Source of the DNA: Allacma fusca
Taxonomy: Eukaryota > Arthropoda > Collembola > Symphypleona > Sminthuridae
Direction: 5' to 3'
Assembly: GCA_947179485.1 (NCBI GenBank)
Contig: OX359248.1
Coordinates: 47,812,847 to 47,876,846, forward strand
DNA: 64,000 nucleotides
The notes below the pieces were generated by a model. The model searched no databases. It was not told the origin of the DNA and was given only the letters and a program-made list of their open reading frames with translations. The translations under genes were made by a program, and so were the position numbers. Positions 41,044-51,191 of this stretch are shown piece by piece (the first letter of the stretch is position 1; every line of letters begins with the position of its first letter).

Positions 41044-43706
41044 ATTTTTTTAAAATTCGAAACTCGAATTTTTCCCTGATTTTTTGGAGAGAAATAAGCA
41101 CCTCGGAATACGAAGAAACTCACAGTTAGAACAGAATTTTCAGACTAAGGATGGCAATGCCGTGAGTTTCTAGTGCGTGAGTTATACGACTGACTTTTCC
41201 TATGTAATTATAATGCACGAACAAAATATTTTTGGGGCCAATCAGTGCCACGATGATAGCACTAGTCAACTAAAATCCATACTCTATTCTAAGACAAGTG
41301 ACTCAGAGTATAATAATATATATGTCGTTCTTAGTTTTCTGACTCTCATAGCCCTTCAGTTATTCAGCATGTTAATCTTAGAAAGAATAACTTGACAATG
41401 ACCTGCAACTAGAAGCTAAGACTTAGATGAATGCGTCTGGATAATTAATACATGCCGAGTATTTAATTTATCTACCACTTTTGTAGACAGCAAAGCGCAG
41501 CTAATATCACAAAAATACCTCCCGTTTTGTAAAAGTACGTACATACGGATTTTAATCACGTACGCACAAGTTTTAAGTCAAAATAGGTCTAGTAGATTTA
41601 CTTAATGCCTCTGGAAGGAGAAGGATTAACTGCTACATTGAGATATAATAATGTGGAAAGTAGATGCATCAAATTGAATAGGCTACTTATTACTTGTAAG
41701 TACTTAAGTGACATGCACGAAGTCGTTTAAATCACGTTTTAAATATATATTAACGTGAGGATATCTTGAAAACATGTATTTGATTGGCCTTGATCTCAAG
41801 ACTTATCTTAATCACTAAATCATTCTTATCCATACTAACACCTTTCTAGAAATTTAACGCACTACAAACAAACATTACATTAGCTGTTATATCGTTATTA
41901 ACATTCATTTTGTTTAGGCATGTTATTTCGTGGTTCCTTCGCTGGACATGAACAACACTGATATAAGACCGAACGAGCAGTAAATGAATGAAGGTTAAAG
42001 ACAGCATAGCAGATATGTACAGTGCACCATCACTTTTAGTCCTTTGTATAAAAGCACTCTCACTTCATATACTTCTCAATTCATATAGAAGCACACATAT
42101 TTCAACACTTACTATTCACTACACTTACATTTCTAATGTACTACAATGTTAAAGTTGTATCCTCATAAGAGCGTAATAATCAAATTGAGCTTTAAGATTG
42201 GCTTTTGTAATGTAAGTGCAGTGTACCATGATCACATAGATGTTAAGGTTCAAATTTCATAAAATATGATACTACAACATATCCAACATTTAATTTTTTT
42301 ATAGCAAGTATAATTATTTTACTTCAACGGAAATCAAAAATTCTTCCTTCTTCGATCCTACCTCACATCTGATCCTGAGACAGAATTTCTTGAAACGGTT
42401 CTCCCTGCGTTCAATGGTCGTGTCCATAATTCTTAACGTAGCGATCTACCGAATGCATTCCTGGAAAGCTCATAAAATTTCTGACAGACGAGCGTCAAAA
42501 AATTCTTGAAAATACTGTACATATATAATTGTTTTGGTGTGTGTCGTTTTTGTTGAGCTTATTCTGGGATTCTCTTTTGATCTTAGGAGTAGGAGGGGAA
42601 GATGATCGGATTCGTGGGTGTCTCTATAATTTGTAGATCATGAATCTTCATTTTTCTTGCACATCGAATATTTCTGGGTTTATTTTCCTGATTAGTAACG
42701 TTTTTAGGGAAAATGTTGTCCCAGTTCCTTTACATTCCGGGAAAGTATTATGTTCATTTTTGTGTTGGGTTATCAGGGCTTCCGGTTTCAGGGGAGTTGC
42801 TGACATTCTGCCGATCGAGTGATTTGTTAGAAAGTTCACTTGACTACCTGGTATTCTATGGTATTTCCTGGTTTGTTATTAATGTTCCAATAATTATTGT
42901 TTATACGTCATATCTCGAAAACCGTTATTTAGTAAACTAAATTATAGCTGTGATATATTAGATCAGGGTAGAGATTCACTTTTTAACAAGGATTATATTT
43001 TATTCGCAGTAACGTTTCGAGCTTTGACTCTTCGTCAGGCAAATGTTATGCTATATGTAGTTGTATCATTAAATGTATTGCATATTACAACCAATAAATT
43101 TCAAAAATTGAATCTTATATATATTTCACTTCGCGTCTTTAAGTTTATTAATAATTAACTATAGCTGTGAACTATAATCTTTAAAACTGAAACAGTATTA
43201 TGAATTAGGAGGTGTACGTAACTCAACAAAAGAGTGGAAATTTCGGACTAAGTTTAAATAATTGGTTATAATAAACACGCGTAAATTTAAATTAAAACAT
43301 GTATATAATCAATGTCAAATTCAAACTTCAGGCATTATGTACATCATACGATTGAAATTACAGTATTAAATCCCCGCAATTTGTTCTAATACTGATGCAA
43401 ACTAACAGCTTTCGACAATATTCAAAATTTAATAAATGAATTAAAGCCTATGGGCGGTAGTGGTACAATCTTCAGGGACTTGGTTACTTAAACCGTTTCG
43501 TGTTACAATCCACGGAAGATCCTCATTCGAGTGATGAACGCAAAGCCCAAATGGCGGGTAAATCAGCGCCATCGAAATCTAAAACACTACACATACAAAT
43601 ATGTCCACTTTTCAAATGTTTAGTCATAAGCAATACATGTTAATCGTTATTACCAGGATTTCCTTTCCCAGTTTGCACTATGTCGCAATCATGAGATGGC
43701 AACATA
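41044..43706. other. Intergenic
   Basis: This includes the presumed promoter side of the MAM-like gene. AT-rich, with only short unsupported frames (for example 42640-42940, both strands). A phrase at about 43013-43046 (AACGTTTCGAGCTTTGACTC, then TTCGTCAGG) resembles motifs seen at the ends of degraded retroelements. No element boundary could be drawn. Confidence 0.5.
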
Positions 43707-43714
43707 GTTTCAGT

Positions 43715-44193
43715 CAAAGATGCTAAACTGATTATGCCTATCCTACATCCTACCTATACATTTAGTTTAGGAGGGGCCTTCCTTCTCGCCTATTTGTGCA
43801 ATTGTAGGGCCTATATCCTTCCCTACAAGTAGGCATTTACGGCTGCCTACATTTCTGCCTATATAGGGATACGGAAAGTGTTATCCCCTTCCTACATGTG
43901 TCCCTATACTGCAGAATCAAAGTATATTTTTATTGAAATTCACAAATTACATTTTACTGTGTTATTTTAGCAAATTTATTTTGGACATATAACATTAGTT
44001 TAGAAAAAATTTAGGCTATCCCTCATATGCAACAACTATTCAGCAAACATTCGCAATTGTTTGTTACTAAGTATCATATATTTAGACAAACTGATTTTGA
44101 GTACTTCTTCAAAATTAATGTTACTCATGCATTATGTGAAACCTCGTATTGATCGGGCTTATTGCAAGTTACAGTAAATATCAGCAATCACAT

Positions 44194-44235
<42 letters not shown>

Positions 44236-44592
44236 TGTACTTAGTTATGTATGGATATTATTTTGAATGGAAAATCTCACATGTCCCTGCAGTAGCTTGA
44301 TATTTCAACGTTTAAAAATCGTTATGGATTGCATTGAGGTAAGACTTCCATAATGTGACATTAGTTATGTATATACATCCTACATATTTGCCTTCATACA
44401 AGCATGTTCTCGTGTTGCCTACTTATTTGCCTATATGACCGCGTGTATGCAGGCGTGCATTTCCTATTTATAGGCATTTTTTCTGCAAAAATCAGTGCAC
44501 CCTATTTTGCCTATAATTTTTTCTGAAAATAGCTCGCACCCTATAAATAGGCCTACAAGTAGGCCTACATGTAGGATAGGCTAGCATCTTTG
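43715..44592. mobile_element. hAT-like non-autonomous element with 8-bp TSD
   Basis: The exact 8-bp duplication GTTTCAGT flanks it at 43707-43714 and 44593-44600. The ends are inverted: CAAAGATGCTA at the left and TAGCATCTTTG at the right. The repeat resumes further in as CCTATCCTACAT, after an insertion of about nine bases in the left copy. The 878-bp body carries many subterminal GCCTAC/GTAGGC copies in both orientations and an (AT)n run at 44197-44230. It has no transposase frame. An 8-bp TSD with a CA...TG terminus fits the hAT superfamily. Confidence 0.82.
44197..44230. repeat. (AT)n microsatellite inside the hAT-like element
   Basis: A pure AT run of about 34 bp. Confidence 0.9.
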
Positions 44593-44600
44593 GTTTCAGT

Positions 44601-45300
44601 AGGTATCCAACTGCAAACCATTCAAGACAATATTACGTATTATTATATATTATGTTATTTGAGCACTGGAAGTTTGAGGAGCCAGAAATTACCCATTGTA
44701 ATATTACTAGGCGCTGTAATTTTAATGGACCATTAAGTAAAATATGTAAATAATACTCGGGATTTAAATATATCTGGGCTTTTAATAATCTGCGACGTAA
44801 ATTTCGGTTTATAGTTTATAGGGATTCAGATTTCCTAAGAACTATATAAAAGCGGACCAAATTTATGCGGCTGTATTACATATCCCAAATGAACATACAA
44901 GTATATTACCGAACGATGTGCATTCGGCGGCTGGTTGTGCTTCGGTGCTAGCGACGGCATCGGTTTCATCGAATGACACATGAAGGATGTGCCTGTTTGT
45001 TTTTGTAGACCCGCAATACGCGATGGAACGGGAACTCGATATTGATGTGGCGGTCCCAATAACATTCACCAAATATAAGTTGAAGGAATCTATATCAGCG
45101 GCTTTGATTACTGCGGCGACATGTCGGATCTTCAACGGCTGGTCCACTCCGCTTTCGGAAGTTATTCTGGAGAAATTTAAAAATTTTAAATAGCTAACAT
45201 GTCAAACTGGTTGAAAACAACAATAGTTCCGTTACTACTCCTAAAGCATCTGAAACGTTTCAAACTTCCAGCAACATGGTAGGCCATCGTTTTGTCAAAA
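44601..45300. other. Spacer between two transposons
   Basis: Two overlapping open frames on opposite strands (44863-45147 minus, 44987-45193 plus) lie in a patch of slightly higher GC. Neither has a motif I recognise. A decayed exon or transposon scrap is possible. Confidence 0.4.
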
Positions 45301-45308
45301 TTGAATAC

Positions 45309-45590
45309 GGCTGAAGTAAGGCAGTGGCCGCTCATTGGAGTATGCATGCTGAGTATGTAAGTGAGTATGCATACTCATTATTACAGCCGTACATATGCCT
45401 GCATACTCAGGAAAAACCAGGGTTGAACATCCCTACACTGTAAATCTCACGAGTATGCATACTCACATCGCATACCTACATAGCATACTCACATAGGATA
45501 CTCAACATGCATGCTCACGAGTATGCATACTCACATCGCATACTCAGCATGCATACCAACATCGATGCACATGCATACTCACATCGATGC
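45309..45590 (+). repeat. Left inverted repeat of the Merlin-type element
   Basis: It begins GGCTGAAGTAAGGCAG and is followed by arrays of the 14-bp palindrome GAGTATGCATACTC and variants (CACATCGCATAC, CAACATGCATGC). Relative to the right copy it has about six extra bases (TGGCCG region) near position 45325. The inner limit is approximate because the repeat grades into divergent palindrome copies. Confidence 0.85.
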
Positions 45591-45825
45591 ACACACTTGC
45601 ATACTCACATCGATGCGCTCTCGCACGCAGACTCATAGAAAATCGTGGAAGCTATATTTTTAGTCATACATCCGTTGGCAGTTAACAATTCAGTCTTTAC
45701 TGACGTGCCGGTGTGTAAGGTGGTGTGATTATTGTTTACGAGTCCAAAGAATATATCGAAGAAAACGTAAGTCTGTTGTCAGTTCCAGCATAAAGTCAAT
45801 TGTCGAAGAAAAAGTGTGTTGTCAG

Positions 45826-46161
45826 CAGGGACGGGAAGGGGCTTGAATACGAATACTTTTTAAAACCTTGAGATACAAAGGAAATACTTGACAAATGGCT
45901 CTGTATGGTCGAAACAAATTTTCAATTTTTGTTATTTTTTTCGGATACTAATTCCGATTCCGATTCCAATACTTTTCTTTAAGCCCATTTTTTAGGTATT
46001 GTAACTATCCAATTTCAAAAATTCTTTTTAAATTTCAATTCTACTATCGTTGATCTAGTTGTCTATACTTACAACTTATCAATGCAACTGTTCATTTGCA
46101 TACAATCGAGGTAAAAAGTTTTTGGGGCACTGTGAAATTCGGATTCCGATTCCCGTCCCTG
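45826..46161. mobile_element. hAT-like MITE nested in the Merlin-type element
   Basis: The ends are CAGGGACGGGAA at the left and TTCCCGTCCCTG at the right, a typical hAT terminus. Flanks are GTTGTCAG (45818-45825) and GTTGTCAT (46162-46169), an 8-bp duplication with one mismatch. The 336-bp body is non-coding and rich in CGATTCCGATTCC. The insertion interrupts the degenerate GTTGTCAG-containing repeat that continues to its right, so it is younger than its host. Confidence 0.75.
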
Positions 46162-46251
46162 GTTGTCATGTCGTAGTGTCGAGTCAATTGTCGAAGAAAA
46201 GTCTGTTGTCAGGTCCAGCGTCAAGTCAATTGTCGAAGAAAACGTAAGTTT

Positions 46252-46478
46252 GTTGTCAGGTCGTAGTGTTGAGTCCATTGTTGAGTCAAGTGTGAAGTCA
46301 GGTCCAGCGTCAAGTCCATTGTCGAAGAAAACGTAAGTCTGTTGTCAGGTCGTAGTGTTGAGTCAATTGTCGAGTCAAGTGTGAAGTCAGGTCCAGCGTC
46401 AAGTCCATTGTCAAAGAAAACGTAAGTCTGTTGTCAGGTCGTAGTGTTGAGTCAATTGTCGAGTCAAGTGTGAAATCG
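46252..46478. repeat. 89-bp tandem repeat in the Merlin-type element
   Basis: Units start GTTGTCAGGTCGTAGTGTTG at 46252, 46341 and 46430. The third unit is cut short at about 46478. Degenerate pieces of the same unit (TCAATTGTCGAAGAAAA) precede it from about 45,770, on both sides of the nested MITE. The array sits just upstream of the transposase remnant. Confidence 0.85.
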
Positions 46479-46523
46479 AATAATTTTTTAACGAATTACT
46501 AATTCAATCTTACGTAAATAATC

Positions 46524-46964
46524 ATGAATCTGATACTTACTCCACTTCAAGTTCAGGAATGTCTAGCTAAGGAAGGGTTTAGCGTAACGTCTTGGGCCCG
46601 ACTAGTGCGAAACGATGCAACAGCCTTCGCTTTTGAAGTCCATACAGGATTAATTCCACTGGAGCCTCCCATTTGCGATACGTGTCACCTACCTATGAGG
46701 CTCACTACCCGGAGGGCTCGCGTGAATTCTGTGAGTTTGGGGAAGCAGTGAGTGTGCCCTAAGGTTAACGGGCAAAATAGGTGCCGCAAGGAGATTAGCG
46801 TGACGGTGGGTACGTGGGTAGAGGGGGCACAGGTTGGGCTATTGAAGGCCTTTGAAATAACCATTCACTGGTTTTTCCAAACGCCTGTGACAAGTGTGGC
46901 GGGTCAAGTCGCCGTTTCTGAGGCGGCAATAGATTATATTATTGGGTGGGAACCGCTTTGGTAG
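46524..46964 (+). pseudogene. Merlin (ISXO2/IS1595-like) transposase remnant, N-terminal
   Basis: One frame reads through a UGA at 46749-46751. Upstream is a first zinc-ribbon half, CDTCHLPMRL. Downstream are RCRKEISVTVGTWVEGAQVG and FQTPVTSVAGQVAVSEAAID, matching the zinc ribbon and helix-turn-helix part of Merlin/IS1016-type transposases (CRKEISVRKGSWFEG-like). The UGA occupies the place where the family usually has Trp in a WxC motif. The frame loses similarity after DYIIGW and stops at 46962-46964. The catalytic DDE domain is missing. Confidence 0.75.
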
Positions 46965-48502
46965 ACGGTAAATTAAATACGAATGAAGTACTTAATAATA
47001 ATTGCTTTTGCTCATTTGCGTATCACCTAGCACTGACTGAAACCGTGATCAGTTTTGGAACACCTGGAGCATCCATGGAATCGATGGAATTACAATAGTT
47101 TTTTGTTACTGAGAATGCATTAACATTCTGGCTAAACGCCATACATGTCCAGTGTATCTGTACATATATAATTTCACTGTGCACACATTTATATACCGAT
47201 TTGTACAGTACCTTTCAAATCGCTCAGACTTGCTGTATTAGTTAGTTTTTTAAAGATTAAAAAAGTGCATTTCACAATATGTGAAACGAAAGACATTTTT
47301 ACACAGGTGAAAATATTGGAAACAATCTTATCCTTATTGCACAAAACAATTGCAAAATTTACAAATAATGCTAATTCAAGTGCGAAGTACTTAGTTCTAC
47401 CAGACAATTCTTGACACAATAATGAATGCCTAAAGGATATCTAATAAAGCATGTAGTAGTCCAACCGTTATTCACCGTCGTCATCACTCATACGTGTCCA
47501 ATCATAAGGGCCCCAAAATGTTAGAAAAGTCATCACCTTGCTTTCAAATCATCTTGTTTCTGCTTTCTCCACACATGATGGTCTAGTTCTAACATTCCTC
47601 CAATTATTTCTTAGGCAAAGTTCCTCGGGAAATTATGTTCATCTTCAACGACATGAGCAAAATCCACTGCAAAGTATGGCAAACCTTTGAAGACCGCCTT
47701 TGTTACATCTCGTTTTCGCACGTCTACTTGTTTTTTATTGTGACTCGTGGTGCTTCTACTGGGGACATTTTTTTTCCCGCCGACAATTCTGTCCCGTCTC
47801 GAAATCCTCTGGACAAGAAAGTTCGTTCCCATTCAGTACCGACATTACATGGAAAACAACTTTGTCCCGAAACTGTCCCTATTGAGTCCCGAAAACCTCG
47901 GGACGCCCCATCCCAAACAGAAACTCTACTATGAACTAGTGCTCTCAGGTAGGCACTATTACTTACACTTTATTCATAATTTTGCCTCTCTTGATTGCCA
48001 GAACTTACTTTGTACTTACTCACGGGCTTCATGGTAGCTATATTACTAACTACTGTCTCAAAATTTTGAGTCGGAACGTAATACTTAGTCTTTACTTATT
48101 TGTTTGTGTATGTAACCCAAGTAATACTTACTCATTTTGAAACATAAATAATATAGTGCATTTTTAATTCCAGGTTTGAGCAACAATTCTAATCCCGTCA
48201 AATACCTATTACAGTGATTACCATTCTAAACTCGATTAAGTAATTCAATGTTTTAAAACAAATTCCTTCGAAATAAATGTTCTTAGCACAGCTCAACCTA
48301 TAAATACACAAATCCAGATCCATTGTGCTCGATTTTTAGTTCCAGTTAGAGGGGAGAATTCATTCCGAGCTAACGGTCCGAAATCCAGTCATGCTCTGTC
48401 TGTGTATCTAATCTTGATTCTGCAAGTCACAAATAGTTATTTTTATGTTCCAAAGCAATTATTAACATCTGCAATAGTCATTTATAATTCCGGGGAACTT
48501 TT
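46965..48502. other. Non-coding interior of the Merlin-type element
   Basis: In a normal Merlin element the DDE catalytic domain would be expected here. None of the frames I read (for example 47635-48037) resembles one. A C/G-rich patch at 47760-47900 has inverted CGGGAC/GTCCCG words and could be another decayed insertion. Confidence 0.5.
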
Positions 48503-49150
48503 TTAGGAACACCTTACATGCTCTTCTAAATGCATCAGGTTATGCTGATTTTTTATGTGCCTTTTTAAATTGTCTTTGCGGGATGCCCGCACTCCACATA
48601 TGGGACATTTCGGTTTATCCTCCTCGGACTTATGGCCTTCCATATGCTTCGACTTTGAGTCAGTGTTTCTGAATGTCTTACCACACACTTGACACTTCAG
48701 AGACACTTTCACAACCAGTGCCAGCGGGTTCTGAGCGGGCAAATATTCCGGCAGCTGTGGGTTCCCGCCGCGTATATTTTCCGCCACAAGTTGGTTGGGA
48801 GCTACTATGTCCTCCGCCAGAGGTGGGTTGGGGGGTTCAATATGTTCCTCTGGGGGCGGGTTTGCACCTGCCATATCCTCCTCTAGTGGCGGGTAAGGAT
48901 CGGGAACAATTATCCCAGGATTCATCGGCCTAGCCGTTGCAGATTGCCGGGCTGTAACCCGTAGTCCTTCCGGTGGGGTGAAATTAGGTGGTCTCTTGTC
49001 GTAAAACACTACGACAGACCCCACAGGCACAACATTGCCACCACTCATCAAACAAATGGGACAATATTTCACCCCACTTTCTTCCAAATAAGGAAAACAC
49101 TTCGTGTGGACAGCACCTCTCCTACATTCTGACCGATCAAGTCGTACCAA
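48503..49150 (-). CDS. C2H2 zinc-finger protein carried inside the Merlin-type element
   Basis: An uninterrupted 215-codon frame. The N-terminus has a Cys/His cluster (CRRGAVHTKC, then CPIC). The middle has about five tandem 11-residue repeats starting Asn or Tyr (for example NPPPEEHIEPP, NPPLAEDIVAP, NQLVAENIRGG). The C-terminus has two C2H2 fingers, CQVCGKTFRNTDSKSKHMEGH and CPICGVRASRKDNLKRHIKN plus QH. It lies entirely between the inverted repeats, convergent to the transposase remnant, and ends about 155 bp inside the right repeat. Its function is unknown. It may bind the palindrome-rich ends, or be a captured host gene fragment. Upstream exons in the 49,151-49,300 stretch are possible but not seen. 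Confidence 0.65.
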   Translation of the reverse strand: MVRLDRSECRRGAVHTKCFPYLEESGVKYCPICLMSGGNVVPVGSVVVFYDKRPPNFTPPEGLRVTARQSATARPMNPGIIVPDPYPPLEEDMAGANPPPEEHIEPPNPPLAEDIVAPNQLVAENIRGGNPQLPEYLPAQNPLALVVKVSLKCQVCGKTFRNTDSKSKHMEGHKSEEDKPKCPICGVRASRKDNLKRHIKNQHNLMHLEEHVRCS

Positions 49151-49304
49151 CTACCCAAACAAAAAATCGGAACACATTAAACACTTCATCTTGGCACTTG
49201 ACTGCAACACTTGAATGACTAAATACTGAAACTTGAACCATAAGAGACTTGACTGAAACGTATGTGAAAAATTCGATCCTCATCGGATGAGTCACGTTGA
49301 TTGT

Positions 49305-49611
49305 ATGAGTATGCATGTGCATCGATGTGGGTATGCATGCTGAGTATGCGATGTGAGCATGCCTACTTGTGAGCATGCATGTTGAGTATGCTATGTGAGT
49401 ATGCTATGTGAGTATGCTATGTGGGTATGCATGCTGAGTATGCGATTTGAGTATGCATACTCGTGAGATTTACAGTGTAGGGATGTTCAACCCTGGTTTT
49501 TCCTGAGTATGCAGCGTGAGTATGCAGGCATATGTACGGCTGTGATAATGAGTATGCAAACTCACTTACCTACTCAGCATGCATACTCCAATGAGCTGCC
49601 TTACTTCAGCC
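49305..49611 (-). repeat. Right inverted repeat of the Merlin-type element
   Basis: This is the reverse complement of the left repeat, with one extra unit of about 14 bp (GCATACTCACGCT type) and more TATGTGAGTATGC copies. The inner boundary is approximate. Confidence 0.85.
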
Positions 49612-49619
49612 TTGAATAC

Positions 49620-50171
49620 AAGGCTGCTATCACTTCTGTAATAAATAACACTAATTTCTTACACTTACTGCATTTATTGTTATATTGGACACAGTAATAG
49701 TTTAGAACTGAATGCAATCAACTACGATAGTTGAGGAATGGCTTGGAAGCCAATGACATCAGTCTAACAGAGGTTAGAGAAAGATAGATACTATGTCCTT
49801 TTGGATGTTTGCTAGTTAGTATGTACCTAACACACTTCTAATTAAGTGTATTTACTGATTATATCGTGATAGGTTTGCATATGACAAGTAGTTAGTGTCC
49901 CCAGTTCGGCGTGGGATTTGCTCTCCTGTTACCTTGCTCACTGTTATCCAAAGATTAAGTAAACTAGGTTACGGTTACCCCGTTACTACAACCTATCTGT
50001 ACGTTTAGGTTCCGTAGTGGTTTGTGGTTGTTTTTCATCTCGTTGGGTAGGTAATTTATTGGATGTCCCCAGCACATTGACTGCAGGAGTGTGCAAAAAG
50101 ATCCTGGCATAAAATTTACGTTCATCGAAGAAAAAACTAAAAACTAGAAATAACTAGAAATTAATCACGAC
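49620..50171. other. Spacer between the Merlin-type element and the Tc1 relic
   Basis: No gene recognised. The part after about 50,085 may already belong to the degraded Tc1 element, but no terminal repeat was found. Confidence 0.5.
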
Positions 50172-50453
50172 CTCATATTTCAAAAAGACAGTAATGCAAA
50201 GCACACTGCGAAATCTGTGAAGGAATGGTTCCACAACAACCGAATCAATGCCCTACTTTGACCAGCCCAGTCACACGACTTGAATCCCATCGCTTTTTTG
50301 TGGGATGTATTGGACAGATGTCTCCAAAATTTGGACCAACCTCCGACGAATAAACGTGTGCTAATGCAAGCTCTACATGAATAATGGGCAACTATACCCT
50401 CCAGCGATACCCAAAAAGCTCGAGTATTACCTTTCGAAACGTATTTATGAGAT
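50172..50453 (+). pseudogene. Tc1-like transposase, C-terminal relic
   Basis: The frame reads LIFQKDSNAKHTAKSVKEWF, then SHDLNPIAFLWDVLDR and further C-terminal sequence. This is the Tc1 DD34E catalytic core (FQQDNDPKHTS...SPDLNPIENLW type). Two in-frame stops interrupt it, one in the LL-stop-PAQS stretch and one at HE-stop-WA. The catalytic Glu of PIENLW is Ala here. No inverted repeats could be matched around it, so only a fragment remains. Confidence 0.85.
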
Positions 50454-51191
50454 TATTAAAGCTAAGGCGTTACATTTTTGGCTAAGGTGACCTCATTGAA
50501 GCAGGATGATAAATGAATAAGATCCTCATTATTAACTAAATTCTTGTAGCTTACAATAAATAGGCGTTTTAATTATATTTGCAACAAAAGAGGTCAAAAA
50601 CGTGTTGAAAAAGGGAATTTAAAATTACATTTGTTATCCCGCACGGTTCAATTACGCCCAAGTACATGACGAAACTATACCTCTTAATAGCTTGAAAGTT
50701 GCATCAAACGGCAAGTTTCGCCACTTCACGTTATACCGACACAACGTACATCGAGTTACGAAAAAGCCTCGTGTATATAACATCTTCACATACATCTCGC
50801 TATGCCTAAAGCTATGCTTATGCTCCGTCGTATGTAACATGACAATGTGCAGCAGATGCCCAAATATAACGTTTCCGAGTATATGGAAATATAATTTCAT
50901 GAAATATATTTAGAAGAATACCCACACGTATTATACTCAAATATGCTTAGTATCTATACATTCAGTAACGCCTTGTAGAAGCACAGATAATTTTAAATGA
51001 ATGGTTTCTTTTCCATTCTACCGTATGATTTATTTACATTTGTAAACAATACAAATTAAGCCATACAAACAATTGACAAGTAGAAAAACATCCATGTATT
51101 GAATCGCATATATCATTACATTACAATCGAAAATTAGAAGATTGTAAGAAATTAGTCTCTTCCCACTTGGAATGTAAGGTGGACGTCTGGA

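Larger units (their letters stand above)
45309..49611. mobile_element. Merlin-type DNA transposon, defective, 4.3 kb
   Basis: The exact 8-bp duplication TTGAATAC lies at 45301-45308 and 49612-49619. Inverted repeats start GGCTGAAGTAAGGCAG at both ends and run about 280-310 bp at high identity, with a few small indels. Inside, from left to right, are a nested hAT-like MITE, an 89-bp tandem repeat, a transposase N-terminal remnant (+ strand) and a complete zinc-finger reading frame (- strand). The 8-bp TSD, the GG-starting long inverted repeats and the ISXO2/IS1016-type zinc ribbon all point to the Merlin superfamily. The DDE catalytic core was not found, so the copy should be non-autonomous. 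Confidence 0.85.

Noticed and set aside
43013-43046. AACGTTTCGAGC-type phrase suggesting a retroelement end
   Set aside because: No reverse-transcriptase frame, target duplication or second end was found nearby.
46069-46278. 69-codon minus-strand frame with STIDSTL-like repeats
   Set aside because: It is a by-product of the tandem repeat unit and of the nested MITE edge.
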